The position numbers were made by a program, and so were the translations under genes. Shown one piece after another: positions 33,364-41,976 of a stretch of 64,000 nt of DNA. The stretch spans positions 778,001 through 842,000 of the forward strand of contig NZ_CP038440.1 of the NCBI RefSeq assembly GCF_004683885.1, in the 5' to 3' direction. Origin of the DNA: Brevundimonas sp. MF30-B. Its GTDB lineage: Bacteria > Pseudomonadota > Alphaproteobacteria > Caulobacterales > Caulobacteraceae. The first letter of the stretch is position 1. The number at the start of each line of letters is the position of its first letter. Below the pieces are notes generated by a model, which made no database searches, was not told the origin of the DNA, and saw only the letters and a list, made by a program, of their open reading frames with translations.

Positions 33364-34198
33364 CGATTTCGGCCTGACCGAGATGCTGGAACAGCGGGTG
33401 GGCGTCCAAGTGGTCGATGACGCCCTGGATGAACCGCGCGCCGTACCGCGCCTTCAGCGCGTCCATCGCCTGGGGGCGCAGGCGGCCCCGCTCCTCGGCG
33501 GCAAAGCTCTGAGACCGGAAGTGGACCGCGAAAATCCAGGGCGCGACGGCAGTGGTCCATCCTGCCTCCGCCAGGCGGAAGCACAGGTCGTCCTCCTCGC
33601 CATAGCCGCGAGGAAAGGCGTGCTCGTCAAAGCCGCCGGCCTCCACGACCGCCGACGTCCGCCAAAGCGCGCAGAAACCGTTGAGCGACGGGGCTGCGAT
33701 CGGTCTGCGGCCGTAGGTCCAGGCCAGGCGAGTGCTCAGCACTTCGACGGCGTCGGCGATCTCGGCGTTTGACAGATGCAGCCAGGACCGGTCCGCTGCC
33801 AGGCGCACGCTCTGTACCTCGGCGTTGTTCGAAAGCGGCCCCAAGCTCGCCAGAAGCGGAAAGGCCCGGGCGGTCTCCAGCAGGGCCGTCACGTCCGGCG
33901 CGCGCACCAGGCAGTCCGAGTTCATCAGCAGGGTGAAGTCCGCGCCCGCCTGAAGGGCGAGGTTCGCCGTCGCCGTGTAGCCGCGGTTGAGGACGCTGCG
34001 CTCATAGGCGCCGCCGGCGGTCCTGACCCGGTGCGACAGGTCACGCCAGCCGGTGTCGGTCGATCCGTCATCGAAGACGGTCACGTTCTCGGCGCGAAAG
34101 CCGCTGTCGATCAGATAGTCGAACGCGCGCCGGGCCACGCCTATCGCATTGTGCACCGGAATGGCGACGAGCAGCCGGGGTTCGGATGAGGCGTTCAT
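33356..34198 (-). CDS. Glycosyltransferase family 2
   Basis: A 280-residue GT-A glycosyltransferase. The N-terminus reads LLVAIPVHNAIGVARRAFDYLI, then VTVFDDGSTDTGWRDLSH and the metal-binding region around LLMNSDCLVRAPDV. The acceptor part has GGFDEHAFPRGYGEEDDLCFRLAEAGW, the ED catalytic acid typical of GT2 enzymes. It lies in a four-gene leftward unit with a WbpA-like dehydrogenase, a DUF616-like protein and a methyltransferase, so it probably adds a sugar during envelope or exopolysaccharide synthesis. Confidence 0.87.
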   Translation of the reverse strand: MNASSEPRLLVAIPVHNAIGVARRAFDYLIDSGFRAENVTVFDDGSTDTGWRDLSHRVRTAGGAYERSVLNRGYTATANLALQAGADFTLLMNSDCLVRAPDVTALLETARAFPLLASLGPLSNNAEVQSVRLAADRSWLHLSNAEIADAVEVLSTRLAWTYGRRPIAAPSLNGFCALWRTSAVVEAGGFDEHAFPRGYGEEDDLCFRLAEAGWTTAVAPWIFAVHFRSQSFAAEERGRLRPQAMDALKARYGARFIQGVIDHLDAHPLFQHLGQAEIDD

Positions 34199-34202
34199 GG
34201 GG

Positions 34203-35189
34203 TCACCAGGCCGGATGCACCATCACGCCGGGCGTGTCGCGAAGGTTGGTGCGCCCTTCATTGAAGACCCGAACGCGCACCTCGGCGTCGCGCAGAGCCA
34301 GAGGCAAGGTCACCTGATCGCGCGCGATGTAACGGCGCGCCAGGCCGAAGACGCGGCACAGGGTCCGGCACAGGGTCGGCCCCGTCCGCATGCCCAGAAC
34401 CCCGGTCTCGAACAGACCGCCATGGGCGGGAAAATCCTCGGCCCTGAGCCGCGCCTCATAGTCCGCCGCCTCTTCGGGCCTGGCGCGGTCCGCCGCGACG
34501 ATGGCCTTCAGCTCGTCGTAGACGCAGTCCCGTTCGTAATGGTTGAAGACGCACAGGTCGGCGGCGTCCAGCTCGGCGGAAATCCGCTCCAGGACATCGG
34601 CCTCGACGGAAACGCGGGAATCCACCCAGATGAGCTTGGTCCCCTGCGGAAACAGGGACGGCGCGACATATTTGTGAAACAGAGCCACCCGTTTCGGAGC
34701 CGGATCCCAGTAAAGACTGGGCGCGAAGGTCCAGCCTTCGTAGTCCAGGGGCGTGTCGCCGAACAGACGCATGTCAGACCAGCGCGTCTGGTTCAGGACC
34801 ATGGCCTGCCGTGATCCGGCCACGGCGGTGAAGACGACGGCCTGCGCGCCGCCCGGCTGCGGCGCCAGGGCGAAGTAGGGCTGGACGGGCGCGCGTGGCA
34901 GGCCTTCGGCGAGGGTCCGTCGCTCCGTCCATTCCGCCCGCATCCGCCGGGCTTTCGCGATGTCGGTGGTCAGAAGATGCAGGAAGGCGTTGTGCTCCCG
35001 CAACAGGCCCGCTTCGGCACGGTAGGCCTGGGTGTCGAACCAGGGCGCAGGCGCGCGGCCTTCGGTCTCGCCGTAGCGTATCCAGTGATCCAGCGAATCG
35101 ACACCCGAGAGGACGACGTCGGGGTTGGCCCTCTCGTAGAATTCCACATCGAAGAAGCGGATCAGAAGTTCGATCTGGGCGTCGTCCAC
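34203..35189 (-). CDS. DUF616-like glycosyltransferase-domain protein
   Basis: A 328-residue protein. The first 55 residues (FFDVEFYERANPDVVLSGVDSL, RYGETEGRAPAPWFD) resemble short repeats found at the start of large glycan synthases. Residues about 110-260 look like the DUF616 domain (TOD1/MUCI70-like): VVFTAVAGSRQAM, LYWDPAPKRVALFHKYVAPSLFPQGTKLIWVDSRVSV, then LCVFNHYERDCVYDELKAI. The last part is unassigned. The GTG start has GGGAG in front. It lies between the WbpA-like and GT2 genes, so it is likely a transferase of the same glycan. Function by position. Confidence 0.7.
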   Translation of the reverse strand: MDDAQIELLIRFFDVEFYERANPDVVLSGVDSLDHWIRYGETEGRAPAPWFDTQAYRAEAGLLREHNAFLHLLTTDIAKARRMRAEWTERRTLAEGLPRAPVQPYFALAPQPGGAQAVVFTAVAGSRQAMVLNQTRWSDMRLFGDTPLDYEGWTFAPSLYWDPAPKRVALFHKYVAPSLFPQGTKLIWVDSRVSVEADVLERISAELDAADLCVFNHYERDCVYDELKAIVAADRARPEEAADYEARLRAEDFPAHGGLFETGVLGMRTGPTLCRTLCRVFGLARRYIARDQVTLPLALRDAEVRVRVFNEGRTNLRDTPGVMVHPAW

Positions 35190-35200
35190 GAGATCTCCCG

Positions 35201-36526
35201 TCAGGCGCCGTAAAGACCGGGAGCGGCGCGCCGGTAGCGGCCCCGAGTGTCCACCAGCGCGGGCGCCTCGCTCAGGAGACGGTCGAAGTCGTAATAGTCG
35301 TGGTCCGTCACCAGCACTACGCAGTCGTAGCCTTGAGCGCCGACGACGGCGACATCCACCTGACGGAGATCAGACGGAACTTCGGTCCGGTTGAGTTCGG
35401 TGACGTAGCGATCGTCGAACTCCAGATGAGCGCCCAGCGCGCGCAGCTGATCGATGATGGGCAGCGCCGGCGACTTGCGAAGATCGTCCACATTCTTCTT
35501 GTAGGCGAGGCCGCAGACAAGAACCCGAGCGCCGCGCACGGAAAGGCCCTGGTCGTTCAGAGCCAGGGTCACCTTGCCGACGACGAAGCCCGTCATGGCC
35601 TCGTTCACCTGGCCGGCCAGTTCGACGAAACGGGTGTCCACCCCGTACTCGCGGGCCTTCCAGCTCAGGTAGTAGGGATCGATAGGGATGCAGTGGCCGC
35701 CGAGCCCGGGGCCGGGCCAGTAGGCGGTGAAGCCGAAAGGCTTGGTCGCCGCCGCCGAAATGACCTCGTGGACGTCCACGCCCATCCGGTCGGCCACCAC
35801 CTTCATTTCATTGACGAGACCGATGTTCACGCAGCGGTGGATGTTCTCCAGCAGCTTGGTCATCTCGGCGGTCTTGAGGCTGGAAACGGGCACGACCTGC
35901 GAGCTTATCGCGCCATAGAAGGCGGCGGCGCGGGCCAGGCAGGTCTCCGTCAGGCCGCCGCAGACCTTGGGCGTGTTGTGAATCGAATAGGCCGCATTGC
36001 CGGGATCCTCGCGCTCGGGCGAATAGGCCAGGCAGACATCGCGCCCGGGGACCAGGCCCGCCGCCTCGATGATGGGTCGGAAATGCTCCTCGGTAGCCCC
36101 GGGATAGACGGTCGATTCCAGCACGATCATCTGGCCGGCCCGCAGGTGAGGACGCAGGCCTTGGGCGACCGCCTCGACGTGGCTCATGTCCGGAATGCGG
36201 TTGGCGGTGAGCGGGGTCGGCACGCAGACAATGATCACATCGGCCGTCGCCGTATCGGCATAGTCCGCGCCGAAACGGCATCCTGCGTCGATCAGGCCTT
36301 GCACTTCGGCGTCGGGAATATGCCTGATCGGCGACCGCCCGTCCGCGATCAGCGCCAGCCTTTCGGCGCTTGCGTCGAGCCCGAGGACGGGGAAGCCCAG
36401 GCCTCCCAGACGGATTAGCAGCGGCAAGCCCACGTAACCCAGACCTATTACGGCGATCCGCAGGTCGCGGCGATCGACGGCTTGACCGAAGGCGGCTTCC
36501 ATCTCCTGCGATCGCCCCGAATTCAT
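35201..36526 (-). CDS. UDP-sugar 6-dehydrogenase (WbpA/UDP-GlcNAc type)
   Basis: A 441-residue nucleotide-sugar dehydrogenase that oxidises C6 twice to give a uronic acid. The NAD loop is VIGLGYVGLPL (27-37), followed by IVCVPTPL, the ESTVYPGATEE motif, and the catalytic C279 in GPGLGGHCIPIDP. The NAD-specific second Rossmann domain ends CGLAYKKNVDDLRKSPAL. The pattern fits UDP-GlcNAc/ManNAc dehydrogenases (WbpA, WecC), not the short UDP-glucose type. It leads a leftward operon (DUF616-like, GT2, methyltransferase). Its leader holds a 12-bp hairpin at 36589-36625 and the shared palindrome at 36686. Confidence 0.88.
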   Translation of the reverse strand: MNSGRSQEMEAAFGQAVDRRDLRIAVIGLGYVGLPLLIRLGGLGFPVLGLDASAERLALIADGRSPIRHIPDAEVQGLIDAGCRFGADYADTATADVIIVCVPTPLTANRIPDMSHVEAVAQGLRPHLRAGQMIVLESTVYPGATEEHFRPIIEAAGLVPGRDVCLAYSPEREDPGNAAYSIHNTPKVCGGLTETCLARAAAFYGAISSQVVPVSSLKTAEMTKLLENIHRCVNIGLVNEMKVVADRMGVDVHEVISAAATKPFGFTAYWPGPGLGGHCIPIDPYYLSWKAREYGVDTRFVELAGQVNEAMTGFVVGKVTLALNDQGLSVRGARVLVCGLAYKKNVDDLRKSPALPIIDQLRALGAHLEFDDRYVTELNRTEVPSDLRQVDVAVVGAQGYDCVVLVTDHDYYDFDRLLSEAPALVDTRGRYRRAAPGLYGA

Positions 36527-36588
36527 GCTTGCCCCGACTCAGCCTGCGGGGATGTTCGCACAGCCGTCGACCTGACGACAACCATAGG

Positions 36589-36625
36589 GAGCCGCGCCGG
36601 CACGCCGCTGTCCCCGGCGCGGCTC
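36589..36625. other. Long inverted repeat in the wbpA-like leader
   Basis: GAGCCGCGCCGG (36589-36600) pairs with CCGGCGCGGCTC (36614-36625) as a perfect 12-base stem with a 13-base loop. It lies 63 bases upstream of the dehydrogenase start. No T run follows on either strand, so it is not a normal terminator; an attenuator or protein-binding site is possible. Confidence 0.4.
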
Positions 36626-36685
36626 TTCAGACTGAAGCGGTTTCCTCCGGGCGCAGCAGTTCGAAGCCGAAGCGCGCGCGGGGGC

Positions 36686-36697
36686 TTGTCTGCAAGT
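36686..36697. promoter_or_regulatory. Palindromic operator candidate 3 (shared motif)
   Basis: CTTGTCTGCAAG, on the minus strand CTTGC-AG-ACAAG, differs from the CTTGC-N2-GCAAG sites at 26618 and 26640 by one arm base. It lies 160 bases upstream of the wbpA-like operon, in the 195-base gap after xerC. The recurrence in front of a second nucleotide-sugar locus suggests a common regulator. Confidence 0.45.
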
Positions 36698-36721
36698 TGC
36701 AGGACGTCGAAAGGGGGTGAG

Positions 36722-37636
36722 CTAGGTGCGCGGATGGGCCGCGGCATAGGCGTTCAGCAGATGTTCGGCGTCCACCGCCGCGTACTTCTGGGTGGTGGAC
36801 AGGCTGGCGTGGCCCAGCAGTTCCTGGATCGAACGCAGATCGACCCCAGCGCCGAGAAGATGCGTCGCGAAACTATGTCGCAAGGCGTGCGGCGTGGCGC
36901 GTTCCGACAGGCCTAGCCGCCCGCGCAGCGTCTGCATCGCGGCCTGCACATGGCGCGGGCTCAAGGGCCCGCCGCGACGGGCGCGGAACAGGGGCTCGTC
37001 CGGCCCGACGGTGAACGGCAGCAGGGCGACATAGGCGTCGACCGCCTGAACCACCGCCGGCAGCACCGGGACCAGCCGCGTCTTGGAACCCTTGCCGAGG
37101 ATGCGCAGGCTCTCGCCCAGCGGAACCTGGCCGCGCGTCAGCGACAGCCCCTCGGAAATGCGCAGGCCGCAGCCGTAGAGCAGCGTCAGCACCGCCCGGT
37201 CGCGCGCGGCTTCCCAGGGCTCGACGTCCGGATCGGCGTCGCTTTCGCCCAGCAGGCCGCGAGCCTGGTCCTCGCTGAGCGGACGCGGCAGGCCGGGCTT
37301 GACCCGCGGACCGCGCACCAGCCCCATTTGCGGCGTGGCCACCCCCATCCGCCGGTCGATGAAGGCGTGAAAGCCGCGGATGGCCGACAAGGTCTGCGAC
37401 AGGGACCGTGCGTTCAACGGGTTTTCGCCCGAGCGGCGCACCGCCAGATGCGCGCGCACCTCGGCGGCGGTGACGGTGCCCAGGGCGGCCATAGACTGCG
37501 GCTCGCCCCGGTGGGCCTGCAGAAAGGCCAGCCAGGTTCGGCCGATGTGCCCGTAAACCTCCAGCGTGCGGGGCGACAGGCGGCGTTCGTGGGCCAGATG
37601 CTCGAGCCAGGCGAACAGGGCCTCGTCGGCCGTCAT
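36722..37636 (-). CDS. xerC: Tyrosine recombinase XerC
   Basis: A 304-residue site-specific recombinase that, with XerD, resolves chromosome dimers. The N-terminal core-binding domain (1-100) includes SPRTLEVYGHIGRTWLAFLQ and SLSQTLSAIRGFHAFIDRR. The catalytic residues are all present: R159 (GCGLRISEG), K185 (GKGSKTRLVP), H250 and R253 (HALRHSFATHL), H276 (LGHASLSTTQKYAAVD) and nucleophile Y285. It follows the DUF484 gene on the same strand, four bases away, an order also seen in gammaproteobacteria. No integrase-associated att site or mobile genes are near, so it is the housekeeping Xer, not a phage integrase. Confidence 0.93.
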   Translation of the reverse strand: MTADEALFAWLEHLAHERRLSPRTLEVYGHIGRTWLAFLQAHRGEPQSMAALGTVTAAEVRAHLAVRRSGENPLNARSLSQTLSAIRGFHAFIDRRMGVATPQMGLVRGPRVKPGLPRPLSEDQARGLLGESDADPDVEPWEAARDRAVLTLLYGCGLRISEGLSLTRGQVPLGESLRILGKGSKTRLVPVLPAVVQAVDAYVALLPFTVGPDEPLFRARRGGPLSPRHVQAAMQTLRGRLGLSERATPHALRHSFATHLLGAGVDLRSIQELLGHASLSTTQKYAAVDAEHLLNAYAAAHPRT

Positions 37637-37640
37637 GGCG

Positions 37641-38342
37641 TCACGCGACGGGCGCGGGCCAGCGTTCGATCATCCGCTCGACCACGCGGGCGATGAAGGC
37701 GGCCAGTTCGCAGCCCATGTCGGGGGTGAAGCCCTCGGCCTCGGGCGAGCCGAAGGCGCACAGGGCCGGGCGCGGCGCATCCTCGCCCGGCAGATGCGGG
37801 TTCATGCGCACCAGGGCGACCGACCGCACCTCGTCTTCCAGCGCGCCGAACAGGCTCAGACCGGGGAAGACCGGCCCCAGCCAGGCCAGGCCGTCGTCGC
37901 CGAGCAGAGAATCGACGCCGCCCGCCTCCAGCAGACGCCAGCCGAACGGCGCCGCGCCCGGCTTTTCGATGGCGATCGCCGCCGAGGTCAGGCCGAACCG
38001 CCCCTGAACCGAGGCGTCCAGGCGCCGGGCCAGGTCGGAGTGATTTCGCGCCTCCATCAGATCCAGGATGGCGACGTGGGTCTGGGTCTGGGCGGCGAAG
38101 TTGGCGCGGGCGACGGCTTCGATCTGCTTGCGGGCCCCCGCCTCGCGCTCGACCACGGCCTCAAGCCGCGTCAGGGCGGCGCGGCCGAAGTCCACGACAT
38201 TGGGGCCGGTGGTCTTGAGGCCCAGCTCCTCCAGCAGCGCCCGGTCCTCGACCAGATGCGCCGGATCGACCTGAAGCCAGGCGCGCACCTGCGGCCAGTG
38301 CAGCTCGGATGCGGGCTCGAAGAGGTCCGGAGACGGGTTCAA
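37641..38342 (-). CDS. DUF484 family protein
   Basis: A 233-residue protein of the DUF484 (YigA) family, a GAF-like fold of unknown ligand. It has the typical helical lead FEPASELHWPQVRAWLQVDPAHLVEDRALLEELGL and the coiled stretch ALTRLEAVVEREAGARKQIEAVARANFA, followed by a GAF-like strand set (AAIAIEKPGAAPFGW, VALVRMNPHLPG). The start is probably TTG at 38342; no better ATG or GTG exists nearby. It is followed by xerC four bases later, the pairing known from other proteobacteria, but the partner function is unknown. Confidence 0.8.
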   Translation of the reverse strand: MNPSPDLFEPASELHWPQVRAWLQVDPAHLVEDRALLEELGLKTTGPNVVDFGRAALTRLEAVVEREAGARKQIEAVARANFAAQTQTHVAILDLMEARNHSDLARRLDASVQGRFGLTSAAIAIEKPGAAPFGWRLLEAGGVDSLLGDDGLAWLGPVFPGLSLFGALEDEVRSVALVRMNPHLPGEDAPRPALCAFGSPEAEGFTPDMGCELAAFIARVVERMIERWPAPVA

Positions 38343-38364
38343 CAGGACCTCTTGAGGGCTCGCG

Positions 38365-39018
38365 CTACAGGATGGACTGACCGGTCTTGCCCCAGTCCGC
38401 CAGGAAGGCATCAAGACCCTTGTCGGTTAACGGGTGCTTGACCAGCGCCTTGAAGGTGTCGGCCGGCAGGGTCGCGGCGTCGGCGCCGGCCAGGGCCGCA
38501 GCCGAGACGTGGCCTGGGTTTCGCAGGGACGCGGCCAGGATTTCGGTCTCGAAACCGTGGATGTCGTAGAGGGTGCGAATTTCCTCCAGCAGGCCGATGC
38601 CGTCGGCGCCGTGGTCTTCCAGCCGACCCACGAAGGGCGAGATGAAGGTGGCCCCCGCCTTGGCCGCCATCAGGGCCTGGGCGGCCGAGAAGCACAGGGT
38701 GACGTTGGTCTTTATCCCCTTGTCCGAAAACGCTCGCGCGGCGCGCAGTCCGTCCCAGGTCAGGGGCAGCTTGACCACGACGTTGGGGGCGATGGCCGCC
38801 AGCTTGTCGCCTTCTTTGACCATGGTCTCATAGTCGGTCGCCACGGCCTCGGCCGAGATCGGCCCCTCGACCAGGGCGCAGATTTCAGCGATGACCTCGG
38901 CGATGTTGCGACCGGATTTGGCGATCAGCGAAGGATTGGTGGTGACGCCGTCCACCATTCCGGTGGGGACCATGTCCTTGATGACGGCGACGTCGGCGGT
39001 GTCGAGAAAGAGTTTCAT
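38365..39018 (-). CDS. tal: Transaldolase (TalC/FSA-like, short type)
   Basis: A 217-residue short-type transaldolase that exchanges dihydroxyacetone units in the pentose phosphate pathway. It begins [16 protein letters not shown], and the Schiff-base lysine is K83 in [45 protein letters not shown] and the C-terminal [15 protein letters not shown] are family marks. The ATG at 39018 gives the normal start; a second ATG at 39030 would add four residues. It lies upstream of DUF484 and xerC on the same strand and is divergent from priA. Confidence 0.93.
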   Translation of the reverse strand: MKLFLDTADVAVIKDMVPTGMVDGVTTNPSLIAKSGRNIAEVIAEICALVEGPISAEAVATDYETMVKEGDKLAAIAPNVVVKLPLTWDGLRAARAFSDKGIKTNVTLCFSAAQALMAAKAGATFISPFVGRLEDHGADGIGLLEEIRTLYDIHGFETEILAASLRNPGHVSAAALAGADAATLPADTFKALVKHPLTDKGLDAFLADWGKTGQSIL

Positions 39019-39048
39019 GGTCGCGGTCATACCCGAGCGGCTGACGCG

Positions 39049-41211
39049 GTGAAAGTCGCCTCTGTCCTCATCCCCCTGCCGGTGCCGGAGGCCTTCGACT
39101 ACGAGGTCGCCGAGACCCTGGACTTGGCGCGCGGCGACCAGGTGGCCGTGCCGCTGGGCCCGCGCCTGATCCGGGGCGTGGTGTCGGAGGTGCGCGAGAC
39201 CACAGGATCCAACCGACGGCTCAAGGCGGTCGACCACCGCCTGGACGATCCCGCCCTGCCCGAGCGCGTCGTCGACTTCGTCGAATGGGCCGCGCGCTGG
39301 ACCCTCTCGCCCCCCGGCGAAATGGCGGCGGCCGCCCTGAAAGGCTTGCGCGCGCCTCGACCTCGGCCGGAGCGGCGGGTGCGCAGGGTCGGCGACCGAA
39401 CACCCGCGCGCGCCACCCCGGCCCGCACGGCGGTGCTGGAGGCTCTCGGCCCGCGCGCCCTGCCCGGCGCCGACCTGGCCCGTCTGGCGGGCGTGTCGTC
39501 GGGCGTCGTCAAGGGCCTGATCGACGAGGGCGTTCTGGAAACCATCGAGATCGAGGCTGTCGCCGCCTTCGACGCGCCCGATCCCGATCACGCCCCGTCG
39601 GACCTGAACCCGGATCAGGCCGCGGCGGCCCAGGCCGTCGGCGTGGCGGCGGCCAAGGGCGGCTTCGCCCCCTTCCTGCTGGACGGGGTGACGGGGTCGG
39701 GCAAGACCGAGGCCTATCTGGAGGCGGCCGCCCAGGCGCTGCGGGCCGACCCGACGGCTCAGATTCTCATTCTGCTGCCCGAAATCGCCCTGACCCAGGC
39801 CCTGATCGCGCGCCTGACCGCCCGCTTCGGCGCGGCCCCGGCCGAGTGGCACTCCGGCGTCGCTCCGCCTCGCCGCCGCCAGGTGTGGGAGGCGGTCCGG
39901 GCCGGGCGCTGCAACATCGTGGTCGGGGCGCGTTCGGCTCTGTTCCTGCCGTTCGGCAATCTGCGCCTGCTGGTGGTGGACGAAGAGCACGACGGCTCGT
40001 TCAAGCAGGAGGACGGACTGGTCTATCACGGCCGCGACCTGGCCGTGGCGCGCGCCCGCATCGAGGGCTCGGCTGTGGTGCTGGCCTCGGCCACCCCATC
40101 GCTGGAGACGCTGTGGAACGCCCGCCAGGGCCGCTACGGCTGGCTGCGGCTGCGGGCGCGCCACGGGGCGGCGGTCCTGCCCCGCATCGACCTGCTGGAC
40201 CTGCGCGACAGCCCGCCCGACCCCCAGACCTGGCTGTCGCAGCCCTTGCGTGAAGCCATCGGCGAAACCCTGCTGAAGGGTGAGCAGACGTTGCTGTTCC
40301 TAAATCGGCGCGGCTATGCGCCGGTGGTGCTGTGCCGCGCCTGCGGGCATCGGCTGACGGCGCCCGACACCGACAGCTGGCTGGTCGAGCACCGCTACAC
40401 CGGGCGGCTGGTGTGCCATCTGACCGGCTTCACCATGGCGCGGCCCAAACACTGTCCGGCCTGCGGCGCCGAGGACAGCCTGGTCTCGGTCGGACCGGGC
40501 GTGGAGCGAGTCGAGGAAGAGGTGCGTCAGCTGTTTCCCGAAGCCCGCACGGCCGTTTTCTCGTCCGACACCGTGCCCGACGCAAAGGCCGCGCGCGCCC
40601 TGATCCAGGCCATGGCCGACGGCGAGATCGACATTCTCGTGGCCACCCAGGCGGCGGCCAAGGGCCACAACTTTCCGCGCCTGACGCTGGTGGGGGTGGT
40701 TGACGCCGACCTGGGCCTGCGCGGCGGTGACCTGAGGGCGGCCGAACGCACCTATCAGCTGCTGGCCCAGGCGACGGGCCGCGCCGGCCGCGCCGACCGA
40801 CCCGGCCGCGCCCTGCTGCAGACCTGGACGCCCGATCATCCGGTTTTGCAGGCGCTGGCTGCCGGCGACCGGGAAGCCTTCATCGAGGCCGAGATGGCCG
40901 AGCGGGAGGCCGCGCAGTTGCCGCCCTACGGCCGGCTGGCGGGGCTGATCCTGTCGAGCGAGAACGCCGCGGCGGTCGAGAAGACAGCCAACGACCTGGC
41001 CCAGTCCATTCCCAACGCCGAGCGGCTGGAGGTCTACGGCCCGGCCGACGCGCCCCTGGCCCTGGTGCGCGGGCGGCGGCGCAAGCGGCTGCTGGTGCGC
41101 GCGGACCGTGACGTGGACCTGCAGTCCTTCCTGCGCGCCTGGCTGATGCGCGTGAAAATCCCCGCCAGCGTGAGACTGACCGTCGACGTCGATCCCTACT
41201 CGTTTCTTTGA
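39049..41211 (+). CDS. priA: Primosomal helicase PriA with partial zinc-site loss
   Basis: A 720-residue replication-restart helicase that reloads the replisome at stalled forks. The N-terminal 3'-DNA-binding domain covers about 1-105. Walker A is GVTGSGKT (213-220) and the DEEH box is at 311-314. Of the eight zinc cysteines of E. coli PriA, C429, C432, C469 and C472 (CRACG and CPACG) are kept and form the first site. The second site is mostly gone: the ECPRC block is replaced by APDTD and CHHC by C456-HLTG. The rest, including the motif V/VI region [14 protein letters not shown], is normal. The GTG at 39049 gives the family start. Confidence 0.95.
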   Translation: MKVASVLIPLPVPEAFDYEVAETLDLARGDQVAVPLGPRLIRGVVSEVRETTGSNRRLKAVDHRLDDPALPERVVDFVEWAARWTLSPPGEMAAAALKGLRAPRPRPERRVRRVGDRTPARATPARTAVLEALGPRALPGADLARLAGVSSGVVKGLIDEGVLETIEIEAVAAFDAPDPDHAPSDLNPDQAAAAQAVGVAAAKGGFAPFLLDGVTGSGKTEAYLEAAAQALRADPTAQILILLPEIALTQALIARLTARFGAAPAEWHSGVAPPRRRQVWEAVRAGRCNIVVGARSALFLPFGNLRLLVVDEEHDGSFKQEDGLVYHGRDLAVARARIEGSAVVLASATPSLETLWNARQGRYGWLRLRARHGAAVLPRIDLLDLRDSPPDPQTWLSQPLREAIGETLLKGEQTLLFLNRRGYAPVVLCRACGHRLTAPDTDSWLVEHRYTGRLVCHLTGFTMARPKHCPACGAEDSLVSVGPGVERVEEEVRQLFPEARTAVFSSDTVPDAKAARALIQAMADGEIDILVATQAAAKGHNFPRLTLVGVVDADLGLRGGDLRAAERTYQLLAQATGRAGRADRPGRALLQTWTPDHPVLQALAAGDREAFIEAEMAEREAAQLPPYGRLAGLILSSENAAAVEKTANDLAQSIPNAERLEVYGPADAPLALVRGRRRKRLLVRADRDVDLQSFLRAWLMRVKIPASVRLTVDVDPYSFL

Positions 41212-41218
41212 ACGAGCC

Positions 41219-41965
41219 TCAGAACGGCGAGAACCGCTCTGCCAGGGCCTGGGCGGCCGGGGGAGCCTGGACGCGGGTGATGTCGCCCCGGCCGCCGTAG
41301 CTGATGCGGGCCTCGGCGATCTGGGTGTGGTTGATGGTGTTGGCCGAGGAGATGTCCTCGGGCCGGACGATGCCGGCGACGGTCAGTTCGCGCACTTCGC
41401 GGTTGGTGCGAACCTCTTGGCGGCCCTGGATCACCAGATTGCCGTTGCCCAGCACGTCGGTGACGACCGCCGCGATGGTCAGATTGACCTTTTCGGCGCG
41501 ATTGACGCTGCCCGACCCGTTCGAGGCGCTCTGGCCCTCCAGGTCGATCAGGCTGGAGGCGTCGAAGCCGCCGGGGAAGGCGCGGCCCAGGCTGCTTTCC
41601 AGGCCCAGCAGATTATTGATCCCGCCCGAGATGTTGTTCGAGCGCGTGCGCTGGGTGGCGTTCTGGGTCTGGGCGCGGTCGTCGATGTTGATGTTGATGG
41701 TCAGGATGTCGCCCACGCGGCGGGCGCGCTGATCGCCGAAGAAGGTGCGGGCGCCGGTGCGCCACAGGCTGTTGGCGCTGGCCGGGCGCGCGTCCGGGCC
41801 ATGAACGCCCGGGGTCGGCAGATATTGCTGACTGACCGGCACCAGGGCGGCCGGATAGCCGATCGGCGCCAGTTCGGGGCCGCGCACGGCCTCGATGGCG
41901 GTAGAACAGGCCTGAAGCGACAGGGCCGAGAGGGCGGCGGTGGCGATGAAGACGAACTTGCGCAT
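41219..41965 (-). CDS. flgH: Flagellar basal body L-ring protein FlgH
   Basis: A 248-residue outer-membrane lipoprotein that forms the L ring of the flagellar basal body. A signal peptide ends in LSLQAC (lipobox, C19) for lipid attachment. The mature part has RPASANSLWRTGARTFFGDQRARRVGDILTININ, IDDRAQTQNATQRTRSNN and the C-terminal VRTNREVRELTVAGIVRPEDISSANTINHTQIAEARISYGGRG, which are FlgH signatures. It is the last gene of the leftward flgF-flgG-flgA-flgH operon and faces priA, seven bases away with no terminator between the stops. Confidence 0.95.
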   Translation of the reverse strand: MRKFVFIATAALSALSLQACSTAIEAVRGPELAPIGYPAALVPVSQQYLPTPGVHGPDARPASANSLWRTGARTFFGDQRARRVGDILTININIDDRAQTQNATQRTRSNNISGGINNLLGLESSLGRAFPGGFDASSLIDLEGQSASNGSGSVNRAEKVNLTIAAVVTDVLGNGNLVIQGRQEVRTNREVRELTVAGIVRPEDISSANTINHTQIAEARISYGGRGDITRVQAPPAAQALAERFSPF

Positions 41966-41976
41966 GACGAGGGCTC

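Noticed and set aside
36722-37636. A phage or integron integrase
   Set aside because: The protein has the chromosomal XerC plan, sits after DUF484 as in many proteobacteria, and no att repeats or mobile genes are near.
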